From Leucaena leucocephala (Eukaryota > Streptophyta > Magnoliopsida > Fabales > Fabaceae): a stretch of 64,000 bases of DNA. Location: NCBI GenBank assembly GCA_037074615.1, contig CM073562.1, positions 16,725,001 through 16,789,000 of the forward strand, in the 5' to 3' direction. Numbering within the stretch: the first letter of the stretch is position 1; every line of letters begins with the position of its first letter. Made by a program: the position numbers and the translations under genes. Below the pieces are notes generated by a model. It saw nothing but the letters and a program-made list of their open reading frames with translations. It made no database searches and was not told where the DNA came from. Positions 49,101-62,100 of the stretch are shown here, one piece after another.

Positions 49101-49672
49101 TTTTTTTAACTCTTAAGAGCACAAGCAATATTCAAACCAGTTACCTTGGGCGTTCTTTTGTTTTTTGGGAAAAACAGGTTACCTTGGGCCTTTTGTCTTC
49201 ATTGCAATTTGAGCCCAATGGCTGAATGTCAACTTCAATGGCCATTTAACTGATATTCATGACCCATATAGAAACCCAACCAGAAAAAGAAAAACAAATC
49301 CATTATCATGACAAAGTCCAGCACTTGATAGCTGAGTCCTTAAATATGATATTTAGTTTAGAATAAAGCTGCGCCTATATAAAAAGAGGATTAGTCTAGC
49401 TATTGGCTTGGGCATACTGTCTGGACTCCACAAAAAGAAGTCCATCAGCATGCTGATAACGTATTTTCAACATCAAAATGATTCCAAAGCTAATTAAATA
49501 GTTGGTTGGGAAACACCAAAATCAATTAAAAGAAGCTCGTGTTATGAGATAAAATTCGTTTCACTTGGTGTTGATGCAGTTTGGAAGAACACAATCTCAG
49601 GAGCAATGGGCAAAGCACAAAGAAGCAGAAGTAGAAACAGAATTATGTATTGGACTCCCTCAAAATCGATGA
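44981..49672 (+). CDS. AGL42: SOC1-clade MIKC MADS-box factor (AGL42/71/72-like)
   Basis: Seven coding exons: 44981-45162, 47515-47602, exon 3 ending at 48363, 48450-48549, 48651-48692, 48834-48875 and 49580-49672. Exon sizes (100, 42, 42) and phases are the standard MIKC pattern. The MADS domain fills residues 1-60 (MVRGKVEMKKIENATSRQVT to RGRLYEFSSS). The I region begins DMRKNMERYWKYSKGD, the K box includes KKIENLQ and LMGEELSSCSIKELEGIENQ, and the C-terminus EVETELCIGLPQNR carries the SOC1 motif. Length is about 202 residues with the family exon 3 boundary. SOC1-clade factors are nuclear and act in flowering time and meristem identity. The exon 3 start is uncertain: no AG precedes the homologous position 48302, but in-frame acceptors exist at 48269 (plus 11 residues) and 48311 (minus 3). 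Intron 1 is 2.35 kb. Confidence 0.9.
45222..45249. repeat. (TA)n in MADS intron 1
   Basis: A simple TA run inside the first intron, 60 bp from the donor. Confidence 0.9.
45606..45640. repeat. (TA)n in MADS intron 1, second run
   Basis: A simple TA run inside the first intron. Confidence 0.9.
46109..46154. repeat. (TA)n in MADS intron 1, third run
   Basis: A TA run of about 23 units inside the first intron. It produces a meaningless poly Tyr-Ile frame. Confidence 0.92.
47986..48222. mobile_element. Stowaway-like MITE in MADS intron 2
   Basis: A 237-bp foldback element flanked by TA (47984-47985 and 48223-48224). The left end CTCCTCTAACATTCAG and the right end read inward (CTCCATCATGCC) start the inverted repeats. 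The pairing is clearest further in, for example AGATAGATTAAAGAA against ATAGATTAAAGAAG and AATTAAATAAATTAGC against AGTTAAATAAATCAG. CTCC ends and a TA duplication fit Stowaway (Tc1/mariner). It ends 45-90 bp before the possible exon 3 acceptors. Confidence 0.8.
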
Positions 49673-52600
49673 TGTCCATAGTCTCGTATGTCTCATGTGG
49701 TTGCTGTGTGCCAGAGCTTGATTCTCTTTGCTTAATCTCATGCTGTAAAAATCTGTCTGCTCCTTGGTCTTCATTCTAAAGCTCGATATTCTATTCTCAA
49801 TCCGGCTTATATTTTCATTCCCAATATATCTGTCTGTTTGAAATGAAATAAACGAGGAAGAAGAAAAAGTAAGATTGTTGTCTATATTAAGAGAAGAGAC
49901 ACGGAATGATGTTGTTTTTAGTGTATCGCATCATAATCTCTCTATTTTTTTGAAATTTGAAGCCAATATATCGTTTTCTGTTTGTAAGCATAGAGATTCA
50001 TCAGGTGTTTGTTCGTTTTAGATTGTGTCCTTGGCTTTGCTTTAAGGTGACATGGTTCGTGCACATAATGAATCTTGTCGAATTCAATAACCATAAATAA
50101 ATAAAAAATAAATGTCTCTCCTTACTCTCGTTATTTCATTCAATTTTTTGGCTTCTGCAACACCACGTGCTTCATATTTGGATTCTTTCGTTCCTCAGCC
50201 TCCCTTGTTTCTCTCTCTCCTTTTCTCCTCAGCAAAATCTAATTCATTGCATCCTTGTATCAATATCATCCATCCACATGTTCTAATAATCTTAATTCTA
50301 TCAATTTTCCACGATAATTTCTGAGGATCTGATCTCTGTTAAAAGAAACTTTGTCTATATTTTGTAACAGGTCCCAAACCTAGATAAAGTAAGAGGGTAA
50401 TATTAAACCCTCGAAAGGCAGCACATAATTCTTTCAAATTTATATGAACATGGTTCATCTACGTAATTAAAGTCATTGAAGATAAAGATAGATGAGAGTG
50501 CTCCATAAAATCATTGAATTATGGAACCTTTTGGTTAGAGCTAACACAGTGATGTGGAGCGATCCAAGTAGTTAATTTCATATAGTAGAATATGATTTGT
50601 TGTCGTTAGTAATCAATGTTAAACAATTTTATCAAAAGACATAATATTTGTGCGGCTAAGGTCATGCTTGAATTTCTGATGCAAGAAACGGATAACGAGA
50701 AAGCTAATAAGTGGAATTATTACAGAGAGCAACGTGTTAATTAACCGCATATTAATTAAAAAAAGGTTTTAATTAGGATAATGAGAATGGGGTTTGATTA
50801 GTAGGTGTGTGAGTATATGCATGGACCCCACTCTCAAAGTAGGAGTTTTTATAACGTAGTTGAAAGTGGATATTGAAACCGAGACATAGAACAGGCAATA
50901 ATGGGGTCCACAGTGACTGTATCGATCACTTTCTTCGGCATACACAACAATAATGGCTGCTTTGAAGAAACTGTAAAACTAAAGACAGAGGCATTATTTC
51001 TTCAGACAATGCTTTCAGGGTTCCATATGCTCCATCAATATCTTTGTGTAATGCAGCAAGGTCTACCTCATATTAGGGATATAGACCCTACGTACCTATC
51101 TCTTTTTCATTTTTTTTGTTTTTAAATTGTATTATTATAGCCACATTTATGCATACATACAAATGTCTGTGTATGTAGAACAGAAAGCTCCTCTGAATTT
51201 CCTTTGCCTGTCATGCTGTTATCTTGCAGATCTGAGAGTTGTCAATTTTCCCTTCTGGTGATGGTTTAAATGGCTTGATACCCTTTGTCTTCTTTGGCCT
51301 CTTCCACCTTTTCATCATTCAAATTATATACAAAACCATTCTCTCAAAAAAAGGAAAAAAGTAAAAAAAATTACTTTTTACTCTTCATCAATCATTTGGC
51401 TCGCTCTTTCGTTTAAACACAATTTTTACATTTTTATAGTAATTATCAATGGATCCCAGGTTCAAGGTCTCTCCACTTGTAAGGTAAAAATATATACATC
51501 TATCTCTCCCTATATCCCATCTGGTAGGGGTTTGTAGCCTGGCTGTCCTCTTTTAGTCAATGGCATATCAATTAATTTTAGAAATAGTTAGAAAAGAAAT
51601 GAACACAATACTCATCCCTTTCGATGAGCATGTACAGAATTTGAACGGAATAAATAAACAAATTTCAACTTCTAAATGTCAGCAATAATATCACACACGC
51701 ATAATTGTTCATACTTCATAGTATAAATTTGGGCAAGAGAACTGTTAATCCTTCATGTAATGACAGTAATTAAGACAGGTTAAGAAACGTCACAAGCGAC
51801 AACAACAGAAAAAAATACAGAACGGGAGTTGATAATAAAACATAAAGGAATTAAAAATTGAAGAAAAGTGAATGGAAAGAGTTAATTGGGGTGGTAATTT
51901 TTTTGAAGAGGACCACTTGAAAAATTGAAGGAGTTAAGAAATGACATAGAAGGAGGAGCTAAGTGAGAGATGAGTCATGAATAATTAAGACGAATCTGCC
52001 AAGTTTTGCGCAGATTACTGAATACTGATTCTTGCTCCGAATATGACTTTCATGTGCTTCCTCTCTCTCTTTTATTTATATTTTTTCCATTAGCGTGTGT
52101 CATGTTCTTCGCATAATCTTACGACGGATAAGATGTTCGTTTTCGACTGTGTATTTGGAAAATTATTATTGGGTTAAATACATTCTATGTCCCTATATTT
52201 TTAATAAATTTTAATTTTTGTGTCGTAAGCTACTTCAGTCATTGTCAACAGCATTCCATATCAGCCCACTTAATAGTGTTAACGCCACATTAACAAAGTT
52301 CAAACTAAGTATTTATGAAAGTATATGGGTAAATATTTTAGATAACATAAGATATAGAGAAGAAAAATATGAAAAGAAAATATAGGGATTTAAATCAAAT
52401 CTTATTAAAAATATAAAGATCAGTGAATTTTTTTTGTTATAAAAAAATTTAGGTAAATTATACCGATCCCTTTTTAAGGTTAGAGTACAATCTCAGGATT
52501 CAAAGAATATTTATAAAGGATTTATAAAATTATCTATTAAAAGAGTTATTATAATTATAGTAAGAATTAAACTCACTTTCATGTGATATACTAATCTATT

Positions 52601-52983
52601 TTTTTATCTATATTAAGTATCATTTACATTTAAGAGTGGATTTAAATATAATTGATATAGTCCACGCAGCAACTTGCAATTTTCAAATTTTCACGGGCCT
52701 GATTGATGTCCGCGTTCAACACTGCACTGTTTAAAATTATTTACACGTTCAAATTTAAAAATAGGGAAAATAATAAAAAACTATTATATTATTGACAATA
52801 AATTAAATATTACTAATTATTAAGTATTACAATACAATATTATATTTTATAATTTATCATATTCTATAGTCTTTTTTGGCATTTTCCTTAAAAAATGCTA
52901 CTCTTGTATGCCATAAATAATAATATAAAATAAAATTAACATGTCTAAAGGCGAAGATTAGGAGTCAGATTAACGTTATATTC

Positions 52984-53019
<36 letters not shown>

Positions 53020-56000
53020 CATGTGATACTATCTACAGTCTACGCTTAGGTAGTCCCAGGTGAACATTGACTTGAGCCATGAAAGGAATTAATTATTAAC
53101 TGATTCACTAAAAAATAATACGTAAGTGGAAGTATCATGGAATTTAAATATTAATTGCCTTAAACTAATTCTTAATTATCATCGAATACAGCACACATAT
53201 GTCAGCATGTTGACTGCTTATTAAGGATTATACAACAAAAAATATTCATTTTTCCCTCTCCCTTATTGAGCAAATATTTCTATTCAGTTATTTCAATTTA
53301 AACGCAATATTTTGGTTTAACTGTATTAACAATAGTCTATTTAGATAAAATTTTAAAAAATAATTTATAAAAAAAATTTTTGATAGTTTTTAGAAAATAA
53401 TTTTTAGATAAGAGTTTATAAAAAAATAATTTTAAATAAATGAGTATTTAAATAGTTATTTCTAAAAGAATTTTTATTATTAATAAATTATAAAAAATTG
53501 TATGATTATTAAATATATGAGAGATGAGAGAAGATATATAAGGAAAATAATATAGGAGAGAGAGTATATAAGAGAGAAGAGAGATAGTGTAAAAAATAGA
53601 AGAGAGAGGAGAGATAGTGTAGAAAAGAAAAGAGAAAAGAGAGAATGTGTAAAAGAGAAAGGAGAGCGGGTATAAAAAAAATACGTGTGATATATTAATT
53701 AGTTAGTCTATAAGTTCTTTTATTATTATATAAGTTACTCTAACTAATTTATTTAAAATATTAGTTTTAAATTATAATTTAATCTAAATTTTATTTTAAA
53801 TAAATATAACTATTTATTTTAAAAAAATTTAAAACCTAAATTTTTTTCAAATTTATATTTTATTTTAGAGAGTTTCTAAACACACAATGACAAATTAAAT
53901 AGAGACGAGAGTCATGAAGAGAAAAATAAGCAAACGTAAACATTTGGAGGGAAATTAAAAATAGGTACAAAAAATTTGCACGCGGCTGATGATACACTAA
54001 TTAATAATGAGGGAGAGAAGCATGCATTTTTAAATTATTAAAACCACACCTTCGTTTAATCGGCAGCAGCATCGATGGTGGAAATAAATACATGTGAGAA
54101 ACTAATAAATGTGTGAGAGTGTGTAAGACGAGCAGAGAGAGATGTTAGAGAGGTTGTGGACCCTTCATATATGATTACTGAGCAAATAAATTCTTAATCC
54201 TAATTAATGGAAGTGATGTTGGAAGCTGCAAAACACATGGTGGCCACACCCATCCAAATCATGGTATTCCTTCTCACTTTCAACTAATTTGTATAATCTA
54301 ATATTTTGGATGGATTTTTTTTTAAAAAAAATAGTAGGAGAAAAAAACCCCAAAACAATAATTGTTTATTAATTTTAAAAGTTTTCTTTCATAGTCCTCC
54401 ATCTATTTTCTTTATAGTTTTTTCTTTTATCCAAATATAACTTACCAATTAATAATAGTGTTCAACTTGTCTCATCTCGATTGACTCGTTCCCATTCTAA
54501 TCACAATTAAAAAAAAAATTGGCCAAAACTAAAAAAGGTACAAGACGAGAGGTGATGTCTCTATCCCGTCCCATCCCTATTTATATAAAATTTGGTAAAT
54601 AAATATTAACAATTTTTTAAGTAACTTATATTAAATTTGCTTTCAGTATATACAATTTTTTAACTTTAGCCCTTATTAATAAAATTTTATAGGAGAGAAA
54701 AAAATATGAAGAGCCCCATTTTAAACATTAGTTATAATAAAAAAATTTGATTAGATAAATATTAATTATTTTTCAAATAACTTATATTACTGATAAAAAA
54801 ATGTGCCTACAAAATGAAGCATCCATTTAAGATGTCTATTGATTATTCTCAGCTGATTCACGAGTTATTTTGAGGTAATTGCACGTAATTCTTTCATCTT
54901 TATAGAATTAATTCAGTAGTATAATAATGATAATTTTTTTTAAGTCTCAAAGTCACTAAATTTTAAGAGAAGACATGGGTGTAAAGGAGGGAGTATAGTA
55001 CAAAGTAAACTAGCATGGGAAGTTGAATGGAGGTACATTTTGGTGGGGGTGAGGTGGGGGGATTTATTGACAAGCAGTTATGTTAGGAAGAATGGGTCGG
55101 TTTCTGAGACCTGACATTTATAAAAAATGTGATTCATTATACTGCCCTGAAATCACCAGTCGCTCAAATTTTATGGCCTCCCGTGTAATAACAGTACTCG
55201 ATTAACCCCGATATTGATTAATTAGCTGTCTGTACCTTTGTGTCTACAAAATGCTTATGGTTACATTCCAATTTAACAGTTTGAATTCATATATCTAACG
55301 GCATTTTCAAATTAAGATGACAAGTTAATAAAATTTGTCAGAATACACAATAATTAGGATTAGTTATCCCGTTAATAATTGATGGATGGACGTGTGTGTC
55401 CTCCAAGTTTACAACTGAAGGCAATGAAAAGCATCATGATGTTTGAGAGAAGAGCTACACAATTATTATAACACTATCTTTCCAAAGTAGTTGAAAGTGA
55501 CACCCCCAATCTATTTTACCTCTAAATGAAAAAGGTCTCTTTCACAAAACTAAATTACCAAAGGACAGAGTGTTTCTATTTTGTCTCTGATAGAAAGCAC
55601 CAAACTAAGACATATTCGCCTTCCTGCCACAATTTAATATAACAAGCCAATAACCAATTATTTCACTCTTGGTACTTTTCTAATAATGCACCCTCATTTC
55701 AATAGATCAAATTCAATATAGTCTTGCAGTCATCATGACTTATACATAAAAGAAACAAAGACATGATTCTTCTATATATTAAAACAAGTGCAATACTTAA
55801 AATAGTTGAAGGTGATAAATACTATAATAAGTATGTCTTTTGATACTAAATATCAGGTTCTCATGATTAATTAACTTGTAAAATCTAAAAGAAAATAGTT
55901 AACTAGATGATTTGTAATTAATTAACATGTAAATAATTTATGACACTATGTCAAAAAAAAAGACCTTATATTGTTTTGAATTATATGGGCTGAAAGAGAT

Positions 56001-56665
56001 CGGTCGTCGTGACTTTGCAGATCCCCAATATTACCTCTCATTAAATAACCTTAGGTGTGGCAATCACATAGTAGAATGAGCAAATGGGAGGGAAAGATGA
56101 GACTTTAGGGGTGGGTCTCTCTCTCTCTCTCCATATATATATGTGTATATATATATATATATTCATGTGTGTGAGTAACAGAACAGGAGATATGATATCG
56201 TCATCTTCCCCAATTCTTAATTCCTTTACCCATCTCCGTTCCCAATAACAGGGCAGGGCTTTGGTCTGGTAAAACCTTGGGAGTGAGTGCGATAAATATA
56301 GAGAGAGAGAGAGATGACATGGGTTCTCTTAATTTTTGAAAAGCGCTCAGATTGCATCACCACACTTACTTTGTACTTAATTCCTTACATCAAATGTGAC
56401 CGTTTTATGCTTCAAAGGATCCGCTTTTTTCGCTTCTTCATCTGCATAATATATATCCCTCAAAAGCTAGCATACCTTTACATGCCAAAGCTTGCTGCAT
56501 CCCTGTCTTCCTCTTCAGATTATCTAAGAGACCTTCTGGTTCTGTCATTTTCATCCTGATGAGAAGACTACTGTTTCCAGGCCCATATCTTTTTTCGTGT
56601 TTCTAAAGTTAGAGGTCATCATCACCGTCATCTTAAGGCAGACATAAACATCAAGCTTACCAATT
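49673..56665. other. 7-kb spacer between the MADS and TRM genes
   Basis: No gene recognised. The first ~200 bp are probably MADS 3' UTR. Frames of 70-74 codons at 50112-50324 and 50901-51125 have no known content. The stretch holds a MITE-like block (53325-53890), TA/GA runs at 52985-53020 and 56117-56160, and the probable TRM promoter and leader from about 56100. Confidence 0.45.
53325..53890. mobile_element. AT-rich MITE-like repeat, copy 2 of 3
   Basis: A longer relative of 43680-44140. The left end is near TATTTAGATAAAATTTT and the right end near GAGTTTCTAAACAC, which read inward begins TGTTTAGAAACTC, a weak inverted repeat. The core holds several GAGAGATAGTGTA-type tandem motifs. Non-coding. 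Confidence 0.45.
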
Positions 56666-59147
56666 ATGGGGAAGGAATGGTATTGGACTGGAAGATCATC
56701 AAAACGAGCGGAAGGAGGAGACGCGGATGCACAGAACCATTCAGGTTGCATGTGTGCCTTTTTTCAGTTCTTTGATTTTCATCCTATTCACTTTCCCATT
56801 CAACAGCAGCAACCTTCTTCCAAGCTTCCCTCTGACAACCCAGAAGACCAGAGCATCCCAGAAGGTATATATTCTTCTTCTAAATACTAGTCTTCAAAGA
56901 TGTTTAGTCTAAGCTCTCAACTCCATTTTCGTTTCTAGAGTTCTGGTTGATAGTTCTTTTCTATATATTATTCAGGAGCTGAAGCGCCTAGAAATAGCTT
57001 GGAATCAGAGGATGGTACAATGTCCTTTATCTCAAAAGAGGAAGATTTAAAAATCCCGGTAAGTTTATCTATTCCAACCTTTTTCTGTTTGAGTAGTTTA
57101 TGCTGCAAAGTGAGTAATGAAGATGATGATAGAAAGTTTGCCCACTTCACCGAGTAGTCTGTTGATTTTGTTCACTACAGAAGAGAATGCAAATCAAAAC
57201 GAGCAGAAGAGTCCTGGGAGGAAATGAAAGCGATCTTTCATCAGAAATCAGCAACTCTCCATGTACAAAAACACCAACTTTGGTTGCCAGATTGATGGGT
57301 TTAGATCTTCTTCCCGATGCTCAATCTCCTTCTTCTACAATATCATGTATATCTACTCCAAACACACAGGGGAATTCGCGCCTTCACCTTTATAAACAGA
57401 GGCGAAACATCCTAACAAAACCCAGAAAGAGTACAGACAGTGATATTGCAGCTTCTCGTTCCTTGCCCGAGACTCCTAGAATATCCTCTGCAAGAAGATC
57501 AGATGTTGATCATAGGCTCTCTCTCCAAATCAACAAAGAAAATCTGGGTCTTGGTGAGGAATTGGCGCTCCCTAGATTTTCATTTTCAAACAGGAAATTC
57601 GAAGAGCAAAGCTGCAGAAGTCCAAGCCATTATGCAAGACAAATTGTTAGACAGGTTAAAGAAAGTGTGAGCCGGAAAGTTGGGCTTGACATCACCAACG
57701 CTGTAAGAAACAGAGAGCAAACGAAAGAGGAACTTCTTGTCCAAATCAGAGTCAATAAATCTCCAAAGACATCAATGAAAGTAATAGATGAATCCAGTCC
57801 CGGAAAGAATCCAAGTCCCCTTAGTTCTTCCCCAAGGCTCATATTTATGGAAGCCAAGCAGAAGCCAACCACCAAACGTCCATCGCTACTTAACCCAAAA
57901 GATCAAAATTCACACCCAGTAAAACTACCAACACATCCACCAATCAACATTCAACCGCAGAATCCAAGAGTTTTGACGAAGTCAAAACCTCAAGCATTTG
58001 CCGAGCAGGAGTTGCAAAACCAGAAATCAGTCCCAAAATTCAAGAAAGATGCGGCCAATGCAAGGTTTAGTGCAAGGCTCAAAAAACCCCGTCAGACATC
58101 AGATATAATAAAAAACAAGCAAGAAGAGTCTTTCGTTCGTCCTCCACGTCCATCACCCACCAGAGCCAATGACAGTAAAAGCAAGAGAACAAGCAATCTT
58201 CTCAACCTCACCAGTATCCCAAATCTTCGTCCTGTCAAGACAGATCCTTCTCCTTCAGAGACCAAAATTCCTCAGAAACAGGTACCGTTAATGGAATAGC
58301 TATACTATTTCAATTTGAACTTTTGGCTGCTACTAGTAAATTTCAGCCATTCGCATTTCGCAATATGTTTTTTACTACCTGTACGTTAATAAACAGTAAA
58401 CTACTATTACACCGTTCTGACCATTCAAATTTCGCGTCTCTCACCAATAAAATAAAATAAAATAAACAGCCACAGGAACCAGATGTTCAACGATCAAAAC
58501 GCAGCTCACAGTTATCTAGTTGTCCGAGCCAAGCGTACAAACAAGAAGCGAAATGGATACTCGCGACCCGAGAAGGCAACGCCGAAGAAGACGAGAAATA
58601 TAACGGTGCATCCACGACCGGAGTTTGTGGACCATCAGAGTTCGAGTACGTCAAAGACATATTGAACCGTACCACTGAGGGAAACGAAGGTGGCAGAAAT
58701 CGAGTGTCCTTGGACCCTTCGATTTTTCACCATCTCGAACAGTACTACTACCCCACCTCAATTTCCACTGTATGCTCCGTCAGCCATGTCGCAGAAAGAA
58801 ACAACCAACTAGGTCTCCGTTGCAACCGGAAATTACAGTTTGATTTGGTCGATGAAATTCTAGGGGAGATTCAAAAACCCTGGGTAAAACAAGACCGTAA
58901 TTACCATGGATCTAATGTATTAGCTTCCCAATTGATGGCGGAAGCAGTGTGGAAGAGAATACGAAGCTTCCCGGAAGCACATTGTGAAGTACTGGAAGAC
59001 ATTGATGAGTTGATTGAAAGAGAGGATTTGGGGAAGATGATGAAAGAGGGATTAGATGGTGAAGAAGAAGAGTTAGTGGCAGAAATTGGGAGGAGCATAC
59101 TGGAGACGCTTGTGCACGAGGAGGTTGCGGCATTTGGCGCGGAGTAA
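56666..59147 (+). CDS. TRM25: TRM-family protein (TON1 recruiting motif, TRM24/25-like)
   Basis: Four exons: 56666-56864, 56976-57058, 57181-58281 and 58470-59147, with GT-AG introns and matching phases, giving 686 residues. It starts MGKEWYWTGRSSKRAE. The signature VARLMGLD lies at about residues 129-136, the middle is basic, Ser/Pro-rich and probably disordered, and the last ~170 residues (from EFEYVKDIL through QFDLVDEILGEIQ, AVWKRIRSFP and IDELIEREDLGKMM) match DUF4378. The C-terminal stretch EIGRSILETLVHEEVAAF fits the TON1-binding M2 motif of TRMs. TRMs recruit TON1 and PP2A complexes to cortical microtubules and the preprophase band. Assignment to TRM24/25 rests on the N-terminus and on its position next to an AGL42-type gene; both paralogues are possible. 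Confidence 0.85.
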
Positions 59148-62100
59148 TATACGACGTCGTTTTACTGGGAAATGGTGGAAACCCACAAACATTCAGAGCT
59201 GGTGGTCACGTGGAGGGATCATGGGCAGTTCACGTGAAGAGATGGTGGGGTCCACTTGCAGAAAAGATTTTGGACACGTGGATTTTGACCGCCAGAGCAG
59301 AACTCTTTTTTGATTGGTCAGGTCTAGTGGACTGTAGGAATCATATCAATGAAAATTAAAATGTTCAATATTCAACTTCCAATAGTAGTTTGGAGAAAAA
59401 AAGTCCCTACATTACACAGTCTCTCTAGTTTCAAGACTCAAACTTCACAGATTGTATATGACTTGTTTTTTTTTGGAATGTTATCTGTTAAATTTTCCGA
59501 GTTTTTTCCTAAACATGTTGATGTAAAACACACCTTCTAAACTTAAAAATACTATCATTTTGATGTTAGAGAGTACTCTTTCCCATCTATATTATATGTT
59601 TATTTAGATAGATTTTTAAAAAAGAATTTATCAAAAAAAAAATTTGGATAGTTTTTATAAAAATTGATAGAAAATAGCTTATAATTTTTTTTGATAGATT
59701 AATGTTTATATGAATATTCTTAAAATAACTTTTATAATTAATAATTTATCATAAATTATATGAAATAAAAAAAATCAATGTTCATCATTTTCTTCCTCTA
59801 TTGCTGGCATCTCTTCAACAATAGTGAACAGTGATAGTAGCTAACCTCTCCATTGTGTAATGTTATCACCGCATGACAGCCCCTTCTGCCACAGTCCCTT
59901 TAGCGACGGCCCCCCTCCGGGATAGCGATCTGGAGGAAATGAAGAAGAAGACCCAGATGATTTTAAAAGAGAGAGGAGGGAGAGTTAAAAAAATAAGAAT
60001 AAAATATTAATTTGATAGCCCATACACCTTTTTTACTATTATAAAAATTACTTCTAATAATTTATATAAATTTTTCTAAACAAATAAAATTATTTATTTT
60101 AAAATATCTCTAAACTAAAGTTTGGATAAAAAATTGTTTTAAAATTGCAATTTAGAGTTACCTAAACACTCATTATCTTATATATGAGGTGCTTGTTTGA
60201 AATAATATTAGCAAAAGTGAGTTTTACTCTAATTGACTTTTATAAATTGAAGTTGAAGTTAAAATAATATAATTTATATATAAATAATATTTTATTTTAA
60301 TTAACTTTTATAAAGTGAATTTATTTAAAAAATATATTAAAAAGTAAGTTGAGATATATAATATGACTAAAAAAAGACATGGTATTATAAAAAAAGGAAT
60401 TAATGTACCATTTAAAAATAATAATACTAAAAAAAGATATATTAGTGAATAAAAATTAAAATATTTAATTACATATATTTAATAGATAAAAATGTATATA
60501 AATTATAAAATAATATTTTTTTGTTGTCCACCCATTTTACTGGAGTTTTGTCTCTACTACATTTTGATCTGACTTGTGTCGCATATCTGGCTATAGTAGG
60601 TGAGTGTTTTAATGAAGATTTTCTATATATTAAAACTTAAATTTGAGATTTCATTTAAATAATAATAAACTATTTACTATTTAAATTAATTTCTATTAGT
60701 AATTAGAAAATAATAATAATAACGAGCAAAACTTCCAGCATATGCGACAGGGGTTCATCACTGGATTGGGTAAGTCACAATTTGCAAAGCATTAAATACT
60801 AGTAACTCAACGTGCCGCACTCAGAAGCAGTGAAAAGCGGCTTTACTATCAACGTGGCTTTTTTGTTTGATGGGCTTATTTTCAAACGTCATCGCAAACG
60901 AAAATTTATGACCCAAACGTAGCTTTTGGAGGAAAAAGTTACTTTTAATAAGGCCTACCGTGATAAAATGTTTTAGAACAATTCATGTTTTCCGACCACA
61001 TTTTTAATATAACTGTGGATGGTATTTATGAAAGAGAAAGATGAAAAAAACAATCAATTTTAGGACAATTTTATCTGATGAATAAATTAGAAGCGATTTT
61101 TTCTATAGGGATGACGGTTGGGAGGGAGTATTTTTGATTTTGAGGGTAGAAGGGGGCAGTAAATCAGTCGGATAACGTGTGCATACATCACCTTTAGAAC
61201 TGGGATAAGAAAGAAAATTCATATTTTTTTTATTAAATGACCTTATAATTTAATAGTAAAATTTTTTCTTGTAAATAAAAAATTATATATTCAATTTTAT
61301 TTATAATCTCATATAAAAATCTATCTCTCTAATTTAAGAGAAAAGGCATATTTTCTGATGACCTGACAACATAGAAGTTTAAAGTTATGATAAAAGAGAT
61401 ATGGCTAACTATCAAATATTTAGTTCAACTGATTATATTAACTCAGCAAAAAATTTGGAATTAGATCTTTTAGAATGCGTAGGTCCAAGACATCGGTGAT
61501 GGATGTAAAAAGAAGGACATGTGGTTTTGTGGCATGAATTGCAATTCCCGAACGCTTTCTTTTACTTTTCTCCACACAGAATTTCTTACTTAGCTTGTCT
61601 TCAGTGTGTACTTTTTCTCATCTTATGTACCTATTTGGTTTATAAAAAAAATAAAATGATTTTAAATTCAAATTATGATTTAAGTCTAAAAGTACCTAAA
61701 CATTTATTTTAATAATAGACATACTTTTATTCAAAATTATTTAAAATTATAGTTTTATATAAACAAAAGATATAAGTTTTTCAAGCAATTTTCATATATT
61801 AAGTATGAGAAATGACTATTTTAATCTTCTGAATTTTTGTTATCTTCATATTTCTCCTATTTTTTTATGTAATTATCATTTATCTCATACCATTTCTAAT
61901 AATTTACCGATTAAAAGGCTCATTTTGATAACAACCATCTAAACACTTATTTTTTTAAAATTATTTTTCATATAAAATCTATTTTTTAAAATCAATTTTT
62001 TTCAGAAATATTCTCCCTAAATTAAAACAAACACACTGTTACAGGAATACTTATATAGTCTTGACAGTGCTACTGGAAGGTGCTATTGTATCAATAAACA

